Source: Croceibacterium xixiisoli (GTDB taxonomy: Bacteria; Pseudomonadota; Alphaproteobacteria; Sphingomonadales; Sphingomonadaceae). Taken from it: a DNA stretch of 64,000 nucleotides. The stretch spans positions 248,001 through 312,000 of the forward strand of contig NZ_WTYJ01000001.1 in the NCBI RefSeq assembly GCF_009827305.1, in the 5' to 3' direction. The translations under genes and the position numbers were made by a program. Below the pieces are notes generated by a model. It saw only the letters and a program-made list of their open reading frames with translations. It was not told where the DNA came from and did not search any database. Positions 57,754-64,000 of the stretch are shown here, piece by piece (the first letter of the stretch is position 1; each line of letters begins with the position of its first letter).

Positions 57754-58403
57754 TGCGCTTTCGATCTCTGCGCGCCCTGCGCCGTTCCACCCGCGCGGTA
57801 TCCGCCGTGGAATTCGCCCTGGCGCTGCCGCTGTTCATCGCCGTGATCGGTTCGGGAATGGAAATCACCTGGCTGATCCTGACGCATATGAAGGTCCAGC
57901 GGCTGGCGAACATGTCGGCCGATCTGGTGGCGCGGAACGGGGCGTCGGAAAACCCCCTGTCCGAAGTGCAGATCTACGACATCATGTCTGCGATGGATGT
58001 CGCGGCGGCCCCGCTCGACGTTCGTGGCAATGGCCGGCTAATCATATCGGCGGTGCTCGGTGAAGATTCCAACAATGATGGCCAGCCTGATGTGAACCGG
58101 ATCAAATGGCAGCGCTTCGATGGCGGCCTGACCGCCGCGCCGCGCGTGATCGGCTGCGTCGGCAGCAGCACCGTTGCGGCATCGATCGGGCGACAGCTCA
58201 GGCTGGCGGAACCCCTGTTCCATGCACAGGTCAGCTACAGCTATCAGCCGTTCTTCACCGGTGAGATGATGCGCTGGTTCGATATTCCCACCACCATCAC
58301 CCGCACCGCCAGCTATCGCGGGCGCGGCGCGATCTATCACCCGGTGCTGAGCGTCGAAGGCTTCCCGGCCAAGAGCAATTGCACCTCTGCCAACGGGCTG
58401 TAA
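57750..58403 (+). CDS. TadE-like pseudopilin, second copy, with calcium-like loop
   Basis: A 217-residue protein. RRSTRAVSAVEFALALPLFIAVIGSG (residues 11-36) is the same TadE signature as the preceding gene. Residues 106-114 read DSNNDGQPD, an acidic/asparagine turn like those of type-3 thrombospondin and EF-hand repeats. One membrane helix near residue 30 is followed by a mostly extracytoplasmic domain, with two cysteines (in GCVGSS and SNCTSANG) that could pair. Last gene of the TadG-TadE-TadE operon. Confidence 0.8.
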   Translation: MMRFRSLRALRRSTRAVSAVEFALALPLFIAVIGSGMEITWLILTHMKVQRLANMSADLVARNGASENPLSEVQIYDIMSAMDVAAAPLDVRGNGRLIISAVLGEDSNNDGQPDVNRIKWQRFDGGLTAAPRVIGCVGSSTVAASIGRQLRLAEPLFHAQVSYSYQPFFTGEMMRWFDIPTTITRTASYRGRGAIYHPVLSVEGFPAKSNCTSANGL

Positions 58404-58429
58404 CTGCCAAGGGGCAGCCCCGCCGCCGA

Positions 58430-59527
58430 TCAGATCAGCAGGTGCCCGGCGTGATCGCGCTTGGTATCCAGATAGCGGCTGTTGTGCGGATTGGCCGGCA
58501 GTTGATGGGGCACGCGTTCAGCCACGGTCACGCCGGCTGATTCCAGCACGGCAACTTTCTGCGGGTTGTTGGTCAGCAGCCGGATGGATCGGGCCCCGAT
58601 CAGCCGCAGCATCGCCGCGGCCACGCCGAAATCGCGGGCTTCCTCGGGCAGGCCAAGCCGGCGGTTCGCTTCCAGCGTGTCGAACCCCTGATCCTGCAGG
58701 CGATAGGCCCGCAGCTTGTTGATCAGGCCGATCCCGCGCCCTTCCTGCCGCAGATAGAGCAGCACGCCCCAACCACCATTGGCCGCTTCGCGCGCCATCG
58801 CAGCCAGCCCGGCGTCCAGCTGCGGCCCGCAATCGCATTTCAGGCTGCCCAGGATATCGCCGGTCAGGCATTCGGAATGCAGCCGCACCAGCGGCTGGCG
58901 GTCGCCGTTCTGGCTGCCGATGATCAGCGCGACATGTTCGCGCGTGTCGTTGATGCTGCGGAAGGCGATGATCTCCGCCTCCTCGCTCGCCGCGATCGGC
59001 AGGCGCGCGCGGGTGGCGATCACCAGCTGTTCGGGGTCGCGCAGCGCCGCCGAATCGCCCGCGGCAAAGGGCAGCGGCTCGCTGACCGAAACGGGATCGA
59101 CCAGGAAGGCGGGCAGGATGCCGGCGATCCGGGCCAGTTCCATCGCCTCGGCCGCTTCGGCCCGCCAGGGCAACGGTTCGGCAGTGAAGGGCCCCTTCAG
59201 CGGCCAGGACAGATCCAGCGTCGGATCGGCAATCGCCTGGGCGGTGGTCAGATCGATCGGGAATGTCGCACCGATCAGCACCGGTGATGCCGAATCGGTG
59301 GCCGGTTTCTGATTGCCCAGCTTCAGTGTCGCGGCGCGCGCGGCAGAAATGAGCATGCGCCGCGATTGCACATCGCCCGGTGCCGTTTCCACCGGCAGCA
59401 GCAGGGGCGCCGATGCGCCATCGGGAACGGCGATCAGCGGCCAGCCATGGCGCAACCCGTCAACGGCCTGGGCGGCGCGGCGGGCCGGGGGCGCGGGCGG
59501 AAGCGGGACGGGGCTGCCCGAACTCAG
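58430..59527 (-). CDS. ribA: GTP cyclohydrolase II with N-terminal extension
   Basis: First step of riboflavin synthesis from GTP. The zinc site is SECLTGDILGSLKCDCGPQL and the catalytic segment RQEGRGIGLINKLRAY, both in the C-terminal 200 residues. The ~170-residue N-terminal part, with GLRHGWPLIAV and AGILPAFLV, is not in E. coli RibA but is common in alphaproteobacteria. In this frame, between the xth stop and the conserved start, there is no ATG or GTG: only TTG at 59455 (inside the conserved start) and CTG at 59527 (behind GGAG, overlapping xth). CTG is preferred; a downstream TTG is the alternative. Confidence 0.85.
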   Translation of the reverse strand: MSSGSPVPLPPAPPARRAAQAVDGLRHGWPLIAVPDGASAPLLLPVETAPGDVQSRRMLISAARAATLKLGNQKPATDSASPVLIGATFPIDLTTAQAIADPTLDLSWPLKGPFTAEPLPWRAEAAEAMELARIAGILPAFLVDPVSVSEPLPFAAGDSAALRDPEQLVIATRARLPIAASEEAEIIAFRSINDTREHVALIIGSQNGDRQPLVRLHSECLTGDILGSLKCDCGPQLDAGLAAMAREAANGGWGVLLYLRQEGRGIGLINKLRAYRLQDQGFDTLEANRRLGLPEEARDFGVAAAMLRLIGARSIRLLTNNPQKVAVLESAGVTVAERVPHQLPANPHNSRYLDTKRDHAGHLLI

Positions 59528-60330
59528 AGTGTAAACTCCGTGATCAGGGGCACGTGGTCGGACGGCTGGGTCCAGTCGCGGGCATCCTCGATCACGCGGT
59601 GACCGGTCGCCTGCCGCGCCAGATCGGGGGAGGCCCACATGTGATCGAGCCGCCGCCCGCGGTCGCCCACGCGCCAATCCTTCGCGCGATAGCTCCACCA
59701 GGAATAATAGCGGTCGGGCGCGCGGATGTGCTCGCGACCAATATCGGTCCAGCCATGCGCATCCTTGAACCGCTGCAAGGTTTCGACCTCGATCGGGGTG
59801 TGGCTGACCACCTTGAGCAGCTGTTTGTGATTCCACACATCCGATTCGAGCGGCGCGACATTGAAATCGCCGACGATCAGCGTGGGGCGGTCGATCTTGC
59901 CGGCCCATTGGGTCATGCGTTCGAGGAAATCGAGCTTCTGCCCGAACTTCGGGTTGATCAGGCGGTCGGGTTCGTCGCCGCCGGCCGGAATATAGACATT
60001 CTCGATAATCACATTGCCGCCCGGACCGAGCAGTTCGACGCCGACATGGCGGGCTTCACCATTGTCCTGCCAGTCGTGGCGGGAAAAGGGTTTCAGCGGA
60101 ATGCGGCTGACCGTGGCGACGCCGTGATATCCCTTCTGCCCGTGCACGGCGAAATGTTCGTACCCGAGCGCACGGAAGGTTTCATAGGGGAACTGCGGTT
60201 CCTGGCATTTTATTTCCTGCAGGCACAGCACATCGGGTGCTTGTTCCGTCAGGAATTTCTCCACCAGCGGCGCGCGCAGGCGAACGGAGTTGATGTTCCA
60301 GCTGGCGACAGAAATCGTGGGTGTGACCAT
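59524..60330 (-). CDS. xth: Exodeoxyribonuclease III (AP endonuclease)
   Basis: Base-excision repair nuclease cutting at abasic sites and 3'-5' exonuclease. The 268-residue protein starts at ATG 60330 (MVTPTISVASWNINSVR), because an upstream start would add residues unlike the family. LQEIKCQ, IVGDFNVAP, and PSDHVPLI hold the metal- and nucleophile-binding residues. The stop lies 4 bp into the proposed ribA start, so they are probably coupled. A terminator hairpin lies upstream. Confidence 0.95.
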   Translation of the reverse strand: MVTPTISVASWNINSVRLRAPLVEKFLTEQAPDVLCLQEIKCQEPQFPYETFRALGYEHFAVHGQKGYHGVATVSRIPLKPFSRHDWQDNGEARHVGVELLGPGGNVIIENVYIPAGGDEPDRLINPKFGQKLDFLERMTQWAGKIDRPTLIVGDFNVAPLESDVWNHKQLLKVVSHTPIEVETLQRFKDAHGWTDIGREHIRAPDRYYSWWSYRAKDWRVGDRGRRLDHMWASPDLARQATGHRVIEDARDWTQPSDHVPLITEFTL

Positions 60331-60406
60331 GGCGGGGAGATAGGCGGCGATGCCCCGGGCGGCAAGCACGCAGGCGAGGTGATTCGCCAAGCGCCGGAGA
60401 ATCGAA

Positions 60407-60439
60407 AACCCCCGTCCCGGGGGCATTGGGACGGGGGTT
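60407..60439 (-). terminator. Terminator after lolA
   Basis: Minus-strand reading: AACCCCCGTCCC and GGGACGGGGGTT (60428-60439 and 60407-60418) form a perfect 12-bp stem, with TTTT next (60408-60405). It lies between lolA and xth and would end the lolA transcript. Confidence 0.75.
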
Positions 60440-60612
60440 CCGTTAAGCGTTCGTCACGCCTTGCAAGCCGGCATGTGAGCGTATGGGGCAACAGGGGGGA
60501 AACCCACTCGCTCGCTGACTTGCCCAAGCACACTATGACCAGACGGCTTGCTGGTAAATGAATGAGGAACTACGCCCCGTCGCAGCCCATAAACGCCTGG
60601 GCGCTGAACCGG

Positions 60613-61275
60613 TCATCCCGGGCGACGATTGGCGGGCCGCGGGTCGCGATAACGGAAAGTGCTGTCAGGAACGGACAGGCCATACTGATGATTGGACAGC
60701 CGCACTGTGGTGCGCTGATTCTGTGCATCCAGCGCCACCCAGCTGCTCAGTTCCAACCCGCCGGGCGCACCGGCCTTGGTCACGAACACCAGGGTAATGA
60801 TGCCATATTCCGGTTTGGACGGATCGCGCACCTCGATGCTGTAGACGCCGGCATTTCCGGTCGGCAGCAGCTTGCCGAAGCGTTTCACATCGCGATTGGG
60901 ATCGAGCAGGGCACCGAGCGGAGAATTGCTGATCGGCCAGCGCTGCAGCTGCTGCACGTCATAATCCGCCAGCGTCAGCGACTTGCCGTCGGACACGACC
61001 AGCATGTTGACGCCGCGCGCATATTCGAACCGGATCTTGCCCGGCTGTTTCAGTGTCAGCACGCCGCTGACGGTCTGGCCGTTGCGATCGGTCTGGGTGA
61101 AGTTCGCGCGCATGGTAGTGATGCCGCGCAGGGCGGCAACCACGCGATCAAGCGGATCCGCCTGGGCGGCGGCCGGGGGCGCGAAAAGAATGGCTGCGCC
61201 CGGCACGGCCAGGGCGAGCGCTCCGGCGGTGGCGGCGCGGAGCGGAAGGGCGGAGATGAGCTTGATCAAACGCAT
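60613..61275 (-). CDS. lolA: Outer-membrane lipoprotein carrier protein LolA
   Basis: Periplasmic chaperone carrying lipoproteins from LolCDE to the outer membrane. The 220-residue protein starts at ATG 61275 (MRLIKLISALPLRAAT), which gives a signal peptide ending APPAAAQA. Conserved blocks MRANFTQTDRNGQTVSGVL, GKIRFEYARG and LVVSDGKSLTL are the family's half-barrel strands. Many small lipoproteins in the window would depend on it. Preceded by the rpmG gene on the same strand. Confidence 0.9.
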   Translation of the reverse strand: MRLIKLISALPLRAATAGALALAVPGAAILFAPPAAAQADPLDRVVAALRGITTMRANFTQTDRNGQTVSGVLTLKQPGKIRFEYARGVNMLVVSDGKSLTLADYDVQQLQRWPISNSPLGALLDPNRDVKRFGKLLPTGNAGVYSIEVRDPSKPEYGIITLVFVTKAGAPGGLELSSWVALDAQNQRTTVRLSNHQYGLSVPDSTFRYRDPRPANRRPG

Positions 61276-61312
61276 GCTCCGACGCCTATTGCACAAGTAT
61301 TGAACCAACGGT

Positions 61313-61336
61313 GAACCCGGCCCGGTGGCCGGGTTC
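61313..61336 (-). terminator. Hairpin after rpmG
   Basis: GAACCCGGCC (61313-61322) pairs exactly with GGCCGGGTTC (61327-61336) round a 4-base loop. It lies 18 bp after the rpmG stop. No T-run follows, so termination is weak or the stem stabilises the 3' end. Confidence 0.5.
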
Positions 61337-61354
61337 ATGTTATCCGCAGTCTGC

Positions 61355-61522
61355 TTACTTGATCTTGCCTTCCTTGAACTCGACATGCTTGCGCACGACC
61401 GGGTCATACTTGCGGAAGGTCATCTTTTCGGTCGTGTTGCGCGGATTCTTCTTGGTCACGTAGAAGAAGCCGGTGTCGGCCGTCGAGTTCAGACGGATCT
61501 TGATGGTTGCTGGCTTCGCCAT
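61355..61522 (-). CDS. rpmG: 50S ribosomal protein L33
   Basis: A 55-residue ribosomal protein of the large subunit: [18 protein letters not shown] to the end [12 protein letters not shown]. It lacks CxxC zinc pairs, so it is the zinc-independent paralogue. Standalone gene with a hairpin 18 bp downstream. Confidence 0.97.
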   Translation of the reverse strand: MAKPATIKIRLNSTADTGFFYVTKKNPRNTTEKMTFRKYDPVVRKHVEFKEGKIK

Positions 61523-61668
61523 GGTCTCAGTTCCAGATTCGCTATGGGCCGGTAGCCCGAAAATAACACGGGCGACGCGCGCGGCGCCGCCCTACCGGCG
61601 GGCCAATGCGATAGGACACCGCAAAAGTCAATGCTCGCCCGCACCCCTTTGGCAGCAGGCCGGCGGGC

Positions 61669-62091
61669 TTACCAGTCCACCTTGCCGCGTCCCGCCTTCA
61701 CGGTGGAGCGCCGGGTTTTGGCATCCACGCGGCGGGCTTTCGCTGCCTTGGACGGTTTTGTCGGGCGGCGCTTTTTCGGAACGATCAGGGCCTCCCGGAT
61801 CATGTCGATCAGCCGATCGCGCACTTCCTGACGGTTGAACAGCTGGGACCGTGCGCCCTCGCTCCGCAACACCAGCACGCCGTCGCGTGTCATCCGCGAT
61901 CCGGCAATTTCCGCCAGCCGATGCTTGACCACATCGGGCAGATTGGGGGTCCGCGCGACATCGAATCGCAGCATCACCGCGCTGTCGGTCGTGTTCACAT
62001 GCTGGCCGCCCGGCCCGGAAGAACGGGTGAAGGATTCTTCCAGCTCATCGCTGTCGATGGCGATATAGCGGGTGATCGGAATGGCTACCAT
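61669..62091 (-). CDS. arfB: Ribosome-rescue peptidyl-tRNA hydrolase ArfB
   Basis: Rescues stalled ribosomes by hydrolysing peptidyl-tRNA. The 140-residue protein has the GGQ motif in SSGPGGQHVNTTDSAVML (residues 28-30), as in release factors, but lacks codon-recognition domains. The Lys/Arg-rich tail (KKRRPTKPSKAAKARR onward) enters the mRNA channel. This is the ArfB/YaeJ form, full length. Confidence 0.93.
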   Translation of the reverse strand: MVAIPITRYIAIDSDELEESFTRSSGPGGQHVNTTDSAVMLRFDVARTPNLPDVVKHRLAEIAGSRMTRDGVLVLRSEGARSQLFNRQEVRDRLIDMIREALIVPKKRRPTKPSKAAKARRVDAKTRRSTVKAGRGKVDW

Positions 62092-62188
62092 CGATCCGGC
62101 ACCGAATCATGCGTGAAGGAGTGGCCCGAAACCGGCAGGGAATTGTCCTTCCGCGTCATGTCCGGGCCACCACGTCAGCCATGGCGAA

Positions 62189-62911
62189 TCAATCTTCGCT
62201 GTCCGCTGCCTGATCGGCCACGTCCGGTTCGGCAAAACCGCCTGCCGGTTCGGCAAAGCCCAACGCGCGCATGTCGGCGGGCAGAATCGCATGGGCGATC
62301 ACGGGCTCCTTGCCCTCCCGCTCGATCCGCAGGCCGGCGGCGTGCAGCATGGTGCGCTTGATCCGCGCGCCATCGGGGCCCTTGGGGCCGGCACCATAGA
62401 CCGGATCGCCCAGCAGCGGGATGCCGATGCCGCTGGCGGCATGGACGCGAATCTGATGGGTGCGGCCGGTTTCGGGGCGGAATGCCACCAGTGCCAGCCC
62501 GGCTTGCACTTCGATCAATTGCCAGTGGGTAACGGCCGGCTTGCCCTTTTTGGCCGGAATCATCCGCCAGCCGGCCTCTGCGCTGCTGATCTTGCTCAGC
62601 GACAGCGCCACGGTGCCTTCGGTCTGTTCGGGCACGCCCGCCAGCACGCCGTAATAAAGCTTGCTGACCTGCCGTTCCTCGAACGCGCGGGAAAAGCGGG
62701 TCAGCGCCTTGGGGTTGCGGGCCAGCAGCAGGCAGCCGGAGGTATCGGTATCGAGCCGATGCACGGCCACCGGTTCACGCTGGAACCCCAGCCGGAGCGA
62801 GGGGAACTGCGCATCGAGCGAAGGACCACCGGCGCGCGGCTGTTCCACCGGCAGGCCACCGGGCTTGTTGATCACCAGGGCTTCGGCATCTTCGAACAGG
62901 ATCGGTATCAT
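62189..62911 (-). CDS. RluA-family pseudouridine synthase
   Basis: Converts uridine to pseudouridine in rRNA or tRNA. The 240-residue protein has the catalytic HRLDTDTSGCLLLAR with Asp54, preceded by VINKPGGLPVE and later GRTHQIRVH. It lacks an N-terminal S4 domain, as in RluA/TruC-like members rather than RluC/RluD. Target site unknown. It overlaps the aminotransferase start region by 4 bp (62908-62911), so the two are likely coupled. Confidence 0.9.
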   Translation of the reverse strand: MIPILFEDAEALVINKPGGLPVEQPRAGGPSLDAQFPSLRLGFQREPVAVHRLDTDTSGCLLLARNPKALTRFSRAFEERQVSKLYYGVLAGVPEQTEGTVALSLSKISSAEAGWRMIPAKKGKPAVTHWQLIEVQAGLALVAFRPETGRTHQIRVHAASGIGIPLLGDPVYGAGPKGPDGARIKRTMLHAAGLRIEREGKEPVIAHAILPADMRALGFAEPAGGFAEPDVADQAADSED

Positions 62912-64000
62912 GACAGGGCCTCTGCAATTCGCCGCAAAGCTTCTGCCAGAACGGCTTCGTCGGCGGCGAAGCTGATCCGGAACCCGTCTTTCCCGCCAAA
63001 CGCGCTGGCGGCGACAACCGCCACCCCATGTTCGAGCAAATGCAGCGCCAGCGCATTGTCATCCCCGAACCGGTCCATCAGCGGGGTGGCATCGATAAAG
63101 CAGTAGAATGCGCCATCGGGCTGCGGCGTCGACAGGCCGGGGATGGCGTTGATCGCCGTCACCACCAGATCGCGCCGGATGCGGAACCGTTCGCGCCATT
63201 GCACCAAGAAATCCTGCGGCCCTTCGAAGGCGGCGGCGGCGGCGGCCTGGCTGATGGAGGTCGGGTTGCCGCTGGCATTGCTCTGCAACCGGCCCATCGC
63301 CTCGATCAGCCAGGCAGGGCCCGTGGCAACACCGATGCGGAAGCCGGTCATCGCATGGCTTTTGGAAACGCCGGACACGGTCAGCACGCGATCGGCCAGA
63401 TCGGGGCAGACGGCGGCAAAGCTGCTGTGCGGTTCGTCCGAATAGATCAGCGGGGAATAGATATCGTCTGCCAGCACCAGCACCTGCGGATGGCGGCGCA
63501 GCACATCGCCGATCCCTTCCAGCAGCTTGCGCGGATAGACCGCGCCGGTGGGGTTGCCCGGGCTGTTGAGCAGTAGCCATTGGGTGCTGGGGGTGATCAG
63601 CGCTTCCAGATCGGCGGGATCGAAACGGAACCCGTGATGGGCATGGGTGATCAGCGGCACCACGCTGCCCCCGGCAAAGCGCACCATCTGCGGATAGCTG
63701 ACCCACCAGGGGCTGGGCACGATCACCTCGTCCCCCGGACTCACCGTGGCGGCAAAGGCTTCGAAAATGGCCTGCTTGCCCCCGGCGGTGACGATGATGC
63801 TGGCCGGATCGGCGGTGATGCCCAGATCACGCTGGAAATGCAGCGCTGCCGCCCGCTTCAGTCGGGCGGTGCCGGTGACCGGAGTGTAGCGCGTATCGCC
63901 GGCATCGAGCGCTGCCTTGGCGGCATCGATCACATGCGCGGGCGTGGGGAAATCGGGTTCGCCCACGGACAGCGAAATGATGTCCCGCCCGGCTTCACGC
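62908..64000 (-). CDS. Pyridoxal-phosphate aminotransferase class I/II (5' end truncated by window edge)
   Basis: An aspartate-aminotransferase-like enzyme. The visible 364 codons include VGEPDFPTP, NSPGNPTGAVY (cofactor/substrate region) and the lysine Schiff-base segment SGVSKSHAMTGFRIG. The start is off the right edge: the upstream edge codons still read REAGRDIISLS in frame with no start. Substrate cannot be read; AspC/AlaA types are close. It is followed, with 4-bp overlap, by the RluA-like gene. Confidence 0.88.
   Translation of the reverse strand, partial: REAGRDIISLSVGEPDFPTPAHVIDAAKAALDAGDTRYTPVTGTARLKRAAALHFQRDLGITADPASIIVTAGGKQAIFEAFAATVSPGDEVIVPSPWWVSYPQMVRFAGGSVVPLITHAHHGFRFDPADLEALITPSTQWLLLNSPGNPTGAVYPRKLLEGIGDVLRRHPQVLVLADDIYSPLIYSDEPHSSFAAVCPDLADRVLTVSGVSKSHAMTGFRIGVATGPAWLIEAMGRLQSNASGNPTSISQAAAAAAFEGPQDFLVQWRERFRIRRDLVVTAINAIPGLSTPQPDGAFYCFIDATPLMDRFGDDNALALHLLEHGVAVVAASAFGGKDGFRISFAADEAVLAEALRRIAEALS

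Overview
This is a GC-rich chromosomal window, gene-dense on both strands, that reads as an alphaproteobacterium of the order Sphingomonadales (probably the Erythrobacteraceae/Novosphingobium side). The clues are a large 'ACT-type' NAD-glutamate dehydrogenase, a DUF3576 lipoprotein, a TorF-type putative porin, exosortase A-associated glycan genes, the lptE-holA-leuS and lptA/lptC/rnd neighbourhoods, and a long RibA with an N-terminal extension. The taxonomy is inferred from gene content and was not searched. I see no rRNA, tRNA, CRISPR array, phage or insertion sequence; nearly everything looks like core chromosome.

Layout. 1-9.2 kb (minus strand): the 5' part of NAD-glutamate dehydrogenase, a luciferase-like oxidoreductase, a TPR protein, an alpha/beta hydrolase, then holA-lptE-leuS with 4-bp overlaps, and a DUF3576 lipoprotein. 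9.5-13.6 kb (mostly plus): a secreted protein with a barrel-like tail, acetoacetyl-CoA reductase followed by a small ribbon-helix-helix protein, galU, and a convincing CatB-type acetyltransferase flanked by hairpins. 13.7-18.5 kb (minus): an M23 peptidase, a DUF455 ferritin-like protein, bcp and glnE. 18.6-23.2 kb (plus): an M28 lipoprotein peptidase, agmatine deiminase, a PhyH-type dioxygenase and a TorF porin. 23.3-27.4 kb (minus): thrS, lptA, lptC, rnd. 27.5-29.3 kb (plus): ung, a MarR regulator and a frameshifted gene. 29.4-38.7 kb (minus): gltD-gltB glutamate synthase, a 550-residue membrane-anchored acidic protein and an exosortase A-associated glycosyltransferase. 38.7-41 kb (plus): a 63-residue membrane ORF overlapping an O-glycosylation ligase, then DUF4126. 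41-42.3 kb (minus): intracellular PHA depolymerase. 42.4-48.9 kb (plus): an ABC exporter, rsgA, DUF2322, the relic of a ParD antitoxin, an M13 metallopeptidase, a GlsB-type membrane protein and a heptad-repeat lipoprotein. 49-50.6 kb (minus): phenylalanine 4-hydroxylase and two small lipoproteins. 50.8-58.4 kb (plus): recQ, an SPFH-Arc operon behind an AT-rich palindrome, a beta-helix protein, and a three-gene TadG/TadE-like operon. 58.4-64 kb (minus): ribA-xth, lolA, rpmG, arfB, an RluA-family synthase and a truncated aminotransferase.

Functional themes. Envelope building is prominent: LptA, LptC, LptE, LolA, several lipoproteins, and the exosortase A glycan genes with GalU supplying UDP-glucose. 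Glutamate/nitrogen handling is the second theme: GltBD, NAD-GDH, GlnE and agmatine deiminase. PHA turnover is represented at two separate places (PhbB and PhaZ). The most unusual material is small: a near-perfect 28-bp operator-like palindrome overlapping a TATAAT box in front of an SPFH gene whose operon ends in an Arc-type repressor; two TadE-like proteins carrying calcium-loop sequences; two broken genes (28770-29341 and the ParD relic at 45582-45727); and a ribA that seems to need a CTG start.
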